A DNA stretch of 64,000 nucleotides. Source: Beroe forskalii. Lineage: Eukaryota > Ctenophora > Nuda > Beroida > Beroidae. A program made the translations under genes and the position numbers. The number at the start of each line of letters is the position of its first letter. Positions within the stretch are counted from its first letter, which is position 1. The stretch covers positions 1 through 64,000 of the forward strand of contig WFMF01000527.1 of the NCBI GenBank assembly GCA_011033025.1. Direction: 5' to 3'. Below, in pieces: positions 53,386-64,000 of this stretch. Under the pieces are notes generated by a model, which made no database searches, had not been told where the DNA came from, and saw nothing but the letters and a program-made list of their open reading frames with translations.

Positions 53386-54815
53386 TTCTTACAGTTTTCT
53401 TACGTTGCGTTTTATCAGCTCTCGCTTATCAGCTTGTACAGCTTATCGTTACTGCAGTGCTGAGTGCCTGATCTTGTGGAAAAGTTGAATACATTGTACA
53501 TTGTACAATGGCCATGCAATTGACAGAGCTATTAAGGTTCTCGACAGAGGATGCAAATGACCTGGTCGAAGGACAGATGGAGACAACATTGAGAAAAGTG
53601 ATGGAGCACACGAAATGCACTGACTGGAGGAAAGTTAATTCGACGGTGTTGACGAAACTGACAAAGGCTCAGTTAGTTGAGTGTCTCAACGAGGCAATTA
53701 TAGCCGTTGGGTTGGGTCAAGAAAGCCTTGAAGATGCAGTTGCCGACTATGGCGGATTGTTGGAAAACCAGGTACGACTACAAGCTAGAGTCATCAACAG
53801 AGACGAGGAACTATTGAAGTGCAAGAACGAGCAACTTGAAGCAATTCAAAGCACCGTGAAATCTGAATTGAAGAGTTACAGTGAAGTCACGAAGAAGGGG
53901 CTGGAAGAAAGGGCCATCACAGCCCAACAGGTGAAGATGGCAGTAAAGACCGCAGTGAAGGAGGACGACAGAAGTCGTAATTTGATGATGTTTGGCGTTC
54001 CGGAGACAGCAACAGAAGATTTAGAGTCTAAAGCAGCGGAGGTATTTGAGCAGCTAGAGGAAAAGCCCAAAGTTGTCGAGTGCCACAGAGTTGGGGTGCA
54101 GAAAGAAGGTGCTTCTCGACCGGTAAAAGTGACTCTCTCGAGTTCCGATACTGTTGGGCGTATCTTGGGTAAATCAAGACAGTTGAGGACCACTGATCGA
54201 TTCAGTCGCGTATTTATATCTAAAGATCTGACTGTTGAGGAACGAAACGCACGAAAGAAATTGGTGATGGAGTTGAAACAGAAGAGAGAAAATGAACCGG
54301 GACTCCACCATTTCATCAGAAATGGGACACTGTTCAGCCGCAATCATGCAGGATCATGACATTTCAACAGAGTTGAATGCGTTTAATGCTTTTCTCAAAC
54401 TGTTTGTACTGAGTATATTCGATAGAACACAACTAAAAACTTATTATCATACAAATTTGGTAATCGAGGGCGCAATCTCAGACTAAATTAATTATGTATA
54501 ATTAAATAGCCTATACACTGCAATTTGAAATCATTAGATGTGAGGTAGCCCCCGGGTGGAAACAAGCACCAGCACTTCCATCCTTCATCCCTGCCTGATA
54601 ACACGTCTCAACTAAATTATTATCACAATCAAAATATATCAATTAGTGTATAAAATTGTGTGTTTGGTTAGTTTGATTATTCAATGAAGTACTAAGCTAC
54701 TAAAATTCATGGGATCAATAAGCCTCGAGAATTTAACATTCGATATGACCAATATTAATTGATTGGATGTGAAATTAAATTTTGTTTTTCTTGAAAAAAA
54801 AAAAAAAAAAAAAAA
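53386..54815 (+). mobile_element. ORF1-only LINE-like retroposon ('half-LINE')
   Basis: It contains a complete ORF1-type gene (53508-54359), ~430 bp of non-coding 3' sequence and a 22-A tail (54794-54815). No reverse transcriptase or endonuclease is present. Short gtgatgtcag repeats lie on both sides (53348-53383 and 54816-54910); these may be target duplications or a pre-existing array. The 5' boundary is approximate. Confidence 0.7.
53508..54359 (+). CDS. LINE ORF1-like nucleic-acid-binding protein
   Basis: 283 residues, intact, starting MAMQLTELLRF. Residues ~60-150 are helical/coiled coil (KNEQLEAIQSTVKSELKSY). Residues ~157-240 look like the RRM-type domain of LINE ORF1 proteins: RNLMMFGVPETATEDLESKA, VVECHRVG, RPVKVTLSSSDTVGRILG and RVFISKDLTVEERNARK. 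The C-terminal part, LHHFIRNGTLFSR, matches the usual ORF1 ending. Such proteins trimerise, bind element RNA and act as chaperones in target-primed reverse transcription. The frame is unbroken although no ORF2 follows, so either it is a young insertion or it is under selection. The LINE clade (CR1/L2-like) is a guess. Confidence 0.75.
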   Translation: MAMQLTELLRFSTEDANDLVEGQMETTLRKVMEHTKCTDWRKVNSTVLTKLTKAQLVECLNEAIIAVGLGQESLEDAVADYGGLLENQVRLQARVINRDEELLKCKNEQLEAIQSTVKSELKSYSEVTKKGLEERAITAQQVKMAVKTAVKEDDRSRNLMMFGVPETATEDLESKAAEVFEQLEEKPKVVECHRVGVQKEGASRPVKVTLSSSDTVGRILGKSRQLRTTDRFSRVFISKDLTVEERNARKKLVMELKQKRENEPGLHHFIRNGTLFSRNHAGS

Positions 54816-54912
54816 GACAAAAGTGATGTCAGACAAAAGTGATGTCAGAGAAAAGTGATGTCAGAGAAAAGTGATGTCAGAGAAAAATGATGTCAGAAAA
54901 AAGTGGTGTCAC
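54816..54912 (+). repeat. 17-bp tandem repeat (agaaaagtgatgtcag)
   Basis: About six units follow directly after the poly(A) tail. Two units of the same word lie at 53348-53383, before the retroposon. The insertion therefore sits inside, or has generated, this array. Confidence 0.85.
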
Positions 54913-55264
54913 CTTCCAAATTGACTTCACCTTTCTTTGACATCACTTTATCATTCTGGTTCCTATTGAAAGCCCATTACTACTAATGGCTATTTCAAAA
55001 CACCTAACTTGTAAATTATCAATGCCATATGGCCCTGGACTTCTGACAGTGACTTGATGAGAATTATACTCAGGCCTAATATGCGATCCAAGGCCACATC
55101 CCTTACTCATGACCAAATAATATACTTATATTTGGTTTTAAGAAAATACTTAGCACGTAATAATAATATCTTACACTTCACCAATATTACTAGCTGATCA
55201 CGTGTTATATTGTTGATTATCATATATTCTCCCTGTCTTATAGATCCCTTACTACATCTGTGGT

Positions 55265-55320
55265 TGAGAGTGACGTCATTATCAGAGTTTAAAATGTAGA
55301 ATTGATGACGTCACACTATA
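55265..55320 (+). repeat. CRE-type dispersed element, full copy
   Basis: gagtgacgtcattatcagag + tttaaaatgtagaattgatg + acgtcac: both TGACGTCA palindromes and the central TTTAAA are present. Further copies lie at 55506, 55664 and 56769. Confidence 0.75.
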
Positions 55321-58300
55321 TTGTTCAGTATCTGAATATATTTTATTCTGCATTAAATGCATGACCAGCTCCTTAATATCCTCAGAATAAAATTAGTACC
55401 CGCAGCGTCCTAAGCTCTGACCAATCAACGCGCATGATTTGTAAGATACCGCGCGCTGATTGGCCGGAAAATATATCCTTGGGGTAAACTTAATATGCAA
55501 TACATGATGACGTCATTATCATGAGATAAGGCAGTGTGTTATTAAACTGCCTCTATATATTTATGGTCCACATATATCCCTCTATTGACTGACACTGTAC
55601 CACGCTATTACTACTCCACGTAATTATAGCCCCCGTGGATATGCAATAGAATATCTGATGATGACGTCATTATCATGAGTTAGAATAGTACTTTCATGAC
55701 GTGAAATCGTCTAATTTTTAACCGGTTTTAGGGATATATCTAGCCGATCCGGGGCTTGGTTTTCGTGGCACGCATATTATTATATGTACTTAAACCAGTG
55801 ATTTTATGTCGACGATTTCTGTTGAAGTTTATAATATAGATATATTCTTGCCATAATGCCATATAGCATAAGGATAGTAATTGCGTTAATTATGGGCCTA
55901 ATTAGCTATCTTAATGCGGTTGCCGATTAGAAAATTGACAGGAGATAGGTTGGAAGTCATCTCACGCGGATAGGTTTGCATCTCGATTAGTCACGTTTTA
56001 GGTTTAGCCTCATCGACGGATAGGTAGACTTGATATCAATTAAAGAATTAAGTAGCCGCAATTGCCATTTCATCATAACTGGTGTCTGATTCGATGTTCA
56101 TTTTTCAATTAAAATATCTGTAATGACAAAATATGTAATTGTATTCGGAGACTCCTTCATCAATACCTTTCCTTTGTCGATAATCTGACAATACTTATAG
56201 TTATTGCCATTACTTTTTACGGTATGTTTCCATTTTCTTCATTTGGTGCCCTGGTATGACTTTTTTATATAACAGCTAAGGCAGGCTCAAGTCGAATTTT
56301 AGCCGGGTTTTTATTTTGGGTTAGGTCCTCGCTGAGTATTTTAAAATGAACCCGATAGACGCGGGTCAATGCATTTTATCGAAAGTTCAAGATGTTCAAT
56401 CTCTCTATCTTTTGACAGACTCAGCCTCCATTCCCTTGCCTCAAAACTAAGGAAGTGTTTAAATCGTTGACATGAAACCTTGCCTTATTTGGTTGCAGAA
56501 TATCCTACGATCATTTCATATTTTCCTATCTCGCATGTCCACTGAACTACTCGCCTGGTAAATTATCAAATTATTACACGAATTTATTTATTATTCCTTT
56601 ATTCAACCTTTTGTCGTAGATCTTCAAGCAATATTATAAATACATCATATCCTTGAACACTTTGCGGCAACCAGATTATTTAATTTTAATTTTAATCGGG
56701 TTTAATAGATTCTAAATGATATATATATATACTCGTACAGATTATATTCTGCGTTCGAATATAGATAATGACGTCATTATCATAGTTTAAAACTGTTGAA
56801 TTAACGGCGCCACACTGTCCTAGATCCGCTCAACTGGGAGTGGGCTATGACGCAAGGAACAAACTGCTCGTTCCCCATATTTTCACCTTATTTGGTACCG
56901 AACTTCAGTTATCGACAAAGTTTATATAAATACTCCATCAAAATATAAACTATAAACGCGCGGCTCGATCAGCCCCAAAGCAGGGCACAGTATCAGCCAG
57001 CCAATCAGAGAGCTAGGAAAATTACACTTAGCCAATGGGAGAGTTCATAACGTTTATTCGCTCAGCCAATCACTACAGTTGACGCACGGAGTCTATATTG
57101 TATTGGTAATATATAAATTTAAAGGACTTCCTCCCCTGCCTCAGTAGTCAGTATCCCACGATTTGTTGGTTGTTTAGCGAGCTTCCCATGATAGATTAAA
57201 CCTTTTCAATGTTATAGATTCATAGATCCCTCTGGGGTTTTTATGCATACATAGACACTGTCCTGATCGGGTACGTATTTGTTTAGACCCTCGCCCCACG
57301 GTATCGGGTCAAGTAGCCGTTGTCCCACGATGTGTTTGTTTAGCAAGCTTCCTATGATAGAGTAAACCTTGTCTAGCGTTATAGACCCAGTTGGGATGGT
57401 TTTCCCTACATGAACTTTTCTTTTCGTCAGATCTCTTGAATATCGGAAGCATTATATGCAATTGTCAAGCCCTAAAGGGTCTTAGTTGAGCCTTTTTACC
57501 CACCCTTTCGACCAAATTTTCGACTTGTTGCCTTCGACCTATGAGCACACATACCAGTATTACAAGGTTTAAAACCTTATCTACGATAGATTTATATATC
57601 GTTTAATTAAGTTAAATTATGATTTGTCTGACTTAGTTAGTTAGCTGCTAATGCCCCATCGCAAAATTCGTATGTGGTTTTGAGTACTTTATGCTGATAA
57701 AGCTAAGGTTATGTTCTTTTTCATCGATCACGACAAAAGTTGAAAAGCATAGTTTCATGAATTTATCGATCATACGGGGCGGGTCTTATTAAACGGACCT
57801 GTCCCGTCTTGAATCGAAGAGTTTACAAGATTACCGTCGGCGTATTAGCTTGCTCACAGGTCAATATGCTTAACATTGACCAATCAGCGTGCGATTTGAT
57901 CGCTGCTGATTGGTAAAACGTTTAATGTCATATGCAGACGAGTTCTGGCCAGTCCAACGGGTAGGCTTATACGCCGATGCTTTAATCTTTAAAACAGCAG
58001 TCACCGAATTCCCCAATTCCACGAATCTTTGGTCCACTGTTCTTCGAATGTTGAGAAAGATGTGATGAAATTAAATATATTTCAAATAAAATCAAATTAA
58101 CCTAAATGGATCATAAAATTAGCATTAGTATTATATGATTTTTCGCATTTTTAGGGTTTAACCGATAAATTTATTATTTTCGCCAAAGCGACGTCTAGGA
58201 GAATATTCGCCGTCATTTTTATATATTTGCTTATATATGTGACAGACTAAGGCACATGAAAGGAAAACAGTAATTTCTGGTCAAGTACAATGTATCACAT

Positions 58301-59409
58301 ACTTATATAACATGTTTTGACAAATTTAAATTAAATGTAAAAACTATGTTCATGTTATATTATGTGGTAATATATACTCATAAATAAAATAAAACAATAT
58401 ACGGGCGAGTAATGACCGGCCGCATGAAAAATTGTTCCTTTTAACTTTTTCCCACAAAACTCCTCTGATTTTCTCGTCTCATGTGAGTTGTACAGCATAT
58501 TGCAAGACCCATCCACATCGAATTGTAATGGTGCTTGATCAAAGGAAGCATTTAATGAGAAATTAATAAGTACTTGTAATTGATTAAATTAAGTTTTGTA
58601 CAACTTTTACACACATTTTTTTTGTTTTAGTTAAGTACTTAATTACTTTCAACAATCAAGCATCGTCTCCTGGGACCTTAAAAATATGTTTCTATTGTTC
58701 ATTGAATTTCGAAATCCTCTCTAGATTATCCCTCAAAACCAGTTGAAGCTTTTTGTTCTGATTTCTTAATTTCTTAATTTCATAACCCGTGATTTGAGTT
58801 GTATTCATTAAATAAGCATAATAAGCGTAATAAGATTATGCTGATGTCATACATCACTCATTAAATCTATTATTGTAGCGCAGAAGTTAATTTGCCTTAG
58901 ATTTAATTAAATTATAACTTCAATTAACGTTAATACCTAATTAATACGCCCTTTTGGAGCACTAGAGCATTAATGTGGAAATAAAAAATGGCATTTCATT
59001 CGATTAGAGTAGTTCCAGAGCTGTCTAACTCTACAATTCATTTCATTTACGGCAAGAGCTCTTGATTGCTGGAAATTAAATAGGAAAACCCTATAACTTT
59101 GCCCTAATCATCCCATTTTCCCTTAAATATATAATTTGCTAATTTAGTTTCTGTCAAGAATTCAAAGAGGCTTATAGGAGTTTTAAAAGTACCACCCTCA
59201 TACGATTATGTTTCGCCCTCTATCCTTCCAACCCATGCTTTGATTTCACCCCAAGCAAATTGCATGGCCATAGCATTACTTGGTCAATTTTGAATAAGGA
59301 ACTTTGGAGCAAGTTTAGAAATAATCCCCTGTTATCAATAAATTCTTATTTCACTAAATTATTTCAATCAATTCCTTCATATGTCGTGAACCCCTGTTAA
59401 TTGTTAGAG

Positions 59410-59537
59410 GGCCATCCATAGACGACATCCATAATGAGGGGGGTCTCGTCTCACCAACGCGGACAAAGACAGACGGTGGTGTCTAAATGGCCGAAATTTT
59501 GCGGATGTCCTTGATAAGTTAATAGATGGCCCGTAGG
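59410..59537. repeat. Foldback element (gggccatc ends)
   Basis: gggccatccatagacgacat is matched by the inverse gatggcccgt with ggatgtcc near the right end. The centre is ggggggtctcgtctcaccaa. Confidence 0.55.
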
Positions 59538-61314
59538 CATATTTTCATACATCCAATAATCGATAAATGAATTCATCCCCTGTCCAGCTTGTTAATGCAG
59601 TCATTTCACATAATGTATTGTGATTTATGAATCGGTAGGAGCATATTATTATGGACCCCTTAAAATTATAATATTTCCGTACGTGCGGTCAATTCACTTT
59701 CATTAGCGCATCTCTCATTTATTAGCATCATTTTGTGAATTATTCCGGTTTCATTGACTTGGAAATCAGATTAGCGATTATTAGAACTATTATGTAATTA
59801 GAGTAATTATGCAATTAACTTGATTAAATAATAGTGCATGAAGTAGCTACTAGAGTCTTTAACAAGGTAATAGTCGTAGTAGGTCAGCCAGCTATGAAAA
59901 AGAGTTAGATTTGCTTTTCGGTCATGAGTTTTAACGTAGGTCTGTGAAAATTGCGTTAAATAGTTGAACCTGGAACCTAACCTCTTGATTATAGGTGCTA
60001 ATAGCAGCTCCGTTTTGTCGTGTGGCTCTCGGTTAGCACGGGCTGAATCCGAGTGAATTGGTTCATTGATGTATACAAGCTATAAATTTCCATCGACATG
60101 GCATCGAAGAACTTACGGTACATAGCTATCAAGCATGGGCAAAAATCATCAAGTAATTTCAACGAAAATAATTCCTAAATCATTTAACACGATAGAAAGG
60201 TCATATAATGCAACTCAGGTATACACCGGACAACTATACACCATACATTCCTCAATCCGAAACACAGTATGTACATGACTGTGTGTCAAGGAATGTGTTT
60301 GACTACACACTGTACGCGCGCATCACGTGACATTTGGCAAGAACCAATCAGAAGGCAGCTCGGCGTGTTCACGATTTGTGGATGTCGCCGCGCGCTACTG
60401 CTATGCGCGCTTAAAAGTTAGTTCCTTGGTTCATTCACGACATTTTGGTTTCGTTGTATTTCTGTTTCTTTTCATTGTTCAAAATCTCCGTTTGGGTGGT
60501 TTTATTCAGTAGAATCGGGTATTTTGTGGCAAACTATGTGTGTTTTTCAATGTCCATCTCATTTTCACCGCTCTGTACTTTTTTTCTGACTCATTAATTC
60601 TGGAATCAATTTCAACAGCTGCCAATGCCATTTCTTTCAGTTTCACCAATAGCTCAATAGTCTAATTAATTTTACTGTCAAATGCTTCTTTTACCTTGAC
60701 ATCTGTACCTAGTACGCCGATATTAGTGAGTCACTAAATCCTAACTTCGTGGCTAGTTAGTGAAGAGCAATATCACAATTCGCACAGTTCACGATAGTTA
60801 GTGAACGGTAGATTTCTCTCGAATCGCTAATCGATGGCATCCCCTTAAAAGTCTTTAATTTGGTGCCTGCATTGCCCCCTGAACTGAAAATTTAACTAAA
60901 TCTTTGAAAGTTTAAACCCCAATGTTTCTCTTGTTTGACAGTGTAAACTTGAATAAATGTCATAAGGCCTCCTAAAATCCGTATGTGATGCAATTCGCAC
61001 TGAAAAGTAAATTCTAATAATGATATATTCGTGACTAGGGAGTACCGGAAAATTCTTTGGTAAATTTAAAAAACAACAATAGCGTCAAAAGTCCCTCTAA
61101 TCGATGACGTAACTTAAAGGTCATGAGTTATTAGTTAAAATTCATAAAATTGCATTATATTTCTTGTATTCTATGTAATCGATTCATCACGCAATATAGA
61201 CCATGTGCAATCCATCCTTTATAATATGTTTTACAATCCATGTTTTTATAGTTAAACCAAAAGTATGTAAGTACCCACCTATAACGTGCAATCCGTCCGG
61301 TCCCTTAAGCACAG

Positions 61315-61500
61315 GAATTTAGGAACTCCGAAAATTAAGCATATTTCAATTGTTCTTGTGCTGTGCTATTAAACGTTGTTTCTCTTATCAAAAGTTGTTT
61401 CTCTTGTTTTATTTCATATCAATTTTTGACGTTACACTATTTATTGCGGCCTAAGTGCTTAGTTTTTTGCTTACTAAGTTACTTAATTTCCTGAATCCTG
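61315..61500. mobile_element. Degraded relative of the MITE at 32413-32600
   Basis: In inverse orientation it carries atatcaatttttgacgttac and the gcggcctaagtgcttag block that pair with the 32413 copy. Its ends (aggaatttagg / cttaatttcctgaatcctg) are diverged. Confidence 0.6.
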
Positions 61501-63064
61501 CATCAAGTTAAACTTTCTCAGTTGCGATCTGATAAGCCATCCCTTACGGCTTACGAATTTAAACCAAGAATAGTTGTTATTATTAATAAACTACATGTTT
61601 TCTGCTTCACACGGTATACACATAATATAAAACGTCACATTTTGCTCCCAATTTTAATGGATGGTTGCTATAATGACGTCATTATCAGGCTTTAAAATGG
61701 AATATTGTCGGCGTCAACCTTTGTTGTTTGAACGTGTATTTTCTTCTTTGAACGTGTATTTCCGTGCACCCTACGACTGTTTATTAATAGTATTTTATTG
61801 GAAATACTATACGTACTCTCATATATATTATATTGAATATAACCTCATACGATGGAAACTTGATTAACCTTCCGAAAACTAGGCAGTTATTGACGTCATA
61901 AACTTAGAACGTTGACCTATGATTATGACGTCATTTTAAGCGCCTATTTCTAATACTCGTATAGCTTAACTTGTCAGAAGCGTGTTTCTTTTCAGTCATA
62001 AAATGTTTTGTGATTTGTCATATATATGTTTATATTGTGACATGATATTTGTACTTAACTTTATTACTATTTTATTGCTGATAATAACCATTTCATATCA
62101 CTGTAGTTATGAATTTGTTATGTAACATTCCTATCCCGTTACGATTATAACATCCCGTCTTATTACTCCGAGAATATCTGACTTAATACTTCTCACATAG
62201 TTCTGATGTCTTACGTTGTCGACGAATCTGACTTTGATTAATACTTCATACAAAGAAATTTACTATCCTACAACTTTACAAATTTTCGGCACGCTTTATA
62301 TTGGCATATAATTGTGTTTCCGTTTCCGTTAAGTGGCTGAAATTCCGACTATTTTTTCCGCGAAATTTGATTTCGAACGAATATGGAGCGGGTCTACACC
62401 ATTAAAATACGTGACTTTGTATCGGTAACGTAATGCGGTGGGTGTCTGCGCCCGATCTTTCTTGATTTTTTCGATTTTGTAAGTCTATGTGTACCTAATC
62501 AATTATTATATACGCTATAATATTTCGTTAGTTTACATTATTAATACGAATTTAAAGATTCCGTATTCGGTAACATATTTTATGGTAGGTAACAGGAAAG
62601 TAGACTATAATAGCTAAATAGTTAGACTGAATCGAGGAAAATTCATCGCTGTTTCCTCAAAAATCATGCTGCACACTCTAGGAAATTGAAATTCTGCTTT
62701 CACCACCCTTTCCAGTTAAATGCGAATTCCCAGGCCTGTCCAATCATATGCCCATTACAAACTCTTGTCATAATATATTAATGTGAAATTAATCTACATA
62801 CCGTGACCAGCAAACCTAGGTTAGGAATGCTGCCCCCTCCCGGCCTCCCACATAGTAAACGTCATATATTGAATAAACCTGGTTTTATTGAATAACCCGG
62901 TTTGTATTTCGTTATAAAATGCCATGGAAATGTTATGAAGATCTTTAACCAGGGCTTAGTAGACTGGTTGGGTTCACCAGACCGTGTAGATGTAAGCTCT
63001 TCTGCTCTTGTAGGTATTATACGTTGTGTAAAGTGTGTAGAATAGGGATTTCTTCGTCAATTTA

Positions 63065-63160
63065 ATCAGAAATAGGACGAGTAGAGTGGTTACGACGTTT
63101 TGATTGTTACAACTTACAATTGAAGATATTCGTAACCACTCTACTCGTCCTATTTCTGAT
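63065..63160. repeat. Perfect 31-bp inverted repeat
   Basis: 63065-63095 (atcagaaataggacgagtag...) is the exact reverse complement of 63130-63160, with a 34-bp loop. The surrounding tgtaagctcttgtaggtatt block is itself directly repeated (about 62990 and 63180). Confidence 0.9.
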
Positions 63161-63497
63161 TGAATGATTGAATTGTAGATGTAAGCTCTTGTAGGTATTA
63201 TACGTTGATCTGTCGTAAAGGTGTAAGCCGGTGTGTAAGGTGTGTAAAATATGGTTTTATGTAGACCCGTTTTTATATGTTATTAAGTTTTATGAACTCT
63301 TTTTTGTTAATTTTTTGTCCAATTTATTAGGTACTTCACAGATTATGAACTAGGTTTGTCAAGATATTATTATTATGAGTGAAATTAATTTACTATTTTG
63401 TTAACAAAACTTTGCTTTTTACTGCTCAAGAGCTGTTTATTATTAATCAATTTGCTTTATTGTACTCTCTTGTACCCGTTTGATAACTTTGGAGCAG

Positions 63498-63551
63498 CGC
63501 AACGCCCTCCGACGGGTCTGGCGTAACGTACACTGCTCTCAAAGTGAGAAG
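63498..63551 (+). CDS. Candidate exon of a further gene
   Basis: The acceptor ttggagcag is followed by 18 codons RNALRRVWRNVHCSQSEK and donor aag|gtattt. It is GC-rich and codon-like in a very AT-rich, gene-free region, which suggests a conserved exon whose partners lie beyond the window. Confidence 0.35.
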
Positions 63552-64000
63552 GTATTTAATTTGTTATAGTAATACTGCCGTTATTAACTTATTATTATTA
63601 TTATTATTAATATTAAGTTGATTCTTTGATTACACCAGAAGTTGTTGTCGAAGGTTGTATTGAGCTTGCTTTGATTGATACTGGTAGGAATTTTGACTTT
63701 TCAAATCCATTTGCATAGCATTTCCTCTAGTATCCTTGATAATTTTTCCCAAAAAAGTATCTTACTATACTCTTCAAGTTCACATGAATCCATTTGCCTG
63801 ATGCATCTAATTTTACCATTGTGTCATGGTCATTCCATTATCATAGGTCCATGCTTCTTCAATCTTCTGGTAATGGAAAGGCTATCGTAATACCAGCAAT
63901 CTTTGGATGTTTGTGATACTCAAGAGAGCTTTTGTTGATGTAAAATACTTGGAAATAACACTGAAGATGCACAACTTTGCGTGAGGCCGAGTAACTTTCT

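Larger units (their letters stand above)
54913..63064. other. Gene-poor, repeat-rich DNA
   Basis: No supported gene up to the candidate exon at 63498. The segment contains CRE-type elements (55271, 55506, 55660, 56769, 61672, 61891), CCAAT hairpins (about 55417-55467 and 57875-57914), an ~85-bp duplication at 57150/57318 (cccacgatttgttggttgtttagc block), a foldback at 59410-59537 and a relative of the 32413 MITE at about 61315-61500. Confidence 0.55.

Noticed and set aside
60327-60512. Plus-strand frame of 61 codons in CpG-rich DNA
   Set aside because: It lies in a CpG-rich inverted-repeat-like patch. There are no flanking splice signals and no domain.

Overview
The window is from an intron-rich animal genome, most likely a non-vertebrate metazoan. 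Every long coding sequence is split by GT-AG introns or is a single-exon eukaryotic gene. The protein families are animal ones: ABHD2, a PTP1B-type phosphatase, a PIPOX-type oxidase, a BTB protein and an LDLa-domain GPCR. The non-coding DNA is AT-rich and full of inverted-repeat elements, minisatellites and microsatellites. Nothing seen fixes the phylum. There are no bacterial features.

Left part (1-10.3 kb): the 3' part of a plus-strand coiled-coil gene, chained by splice phase from 785 to 9400. It ends in a long Lys/Pro/Ala-rich exon. Two small single-exon genes sit in its introns: a secreted four-cysteine peptide (plus strand, 2338-2568) and a BTB/POZ protein (minus strand, 3303-4274). Middle-left (11.6-16.1 kb): a PIPOX-like FAD oxidoreductase and, just downstream on the same strand, a tail-anchored PTP1B/TCPTP-like tyrosine phosphatase.

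Centre (17.6-48.4 kb): one large plus-strand gene for an ABHD2-type serine hydrolase. It has about 14 exons, and the Ser, Asp and His catalytic exons are all present. Its introns hold a pair of ~1.1 kb direct repeats around a minisatellite, several MITE-like elements, two identical tRNA-Asn(GTT) genes and a complete minus-strand gene for an LDLa-domain 7TM receptor. The ABHD2 reading frame carries a 1-nt discrepancy in exon 28673-28815. The receptor frame is broken near both ends.

Right part (48.4-64 kb): mainly gene-free and repeat-rich. It holds an ORF1-only LINE-like insertion with a poly(A) tail (53.4-54.8 kb), several foldback elements and one candidate exon of a further gene near 63.5 kb.

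The most unusual signals are these. (1) The exon-intron boundaries of the coiled-coil and ABHD2 genes are copied ('echoed') into the neighbouring intron as minisatellites that include splice sites. (2) A dispersed ~45-bp element built on TGACGTCATTATCA...TTTAAA...TGACGTCA occurs more than 20 times in both orientations. (3) A dispersed CCAAT-box hairpin occurs at least five times. (4) A half-LINE carries only ORF1.
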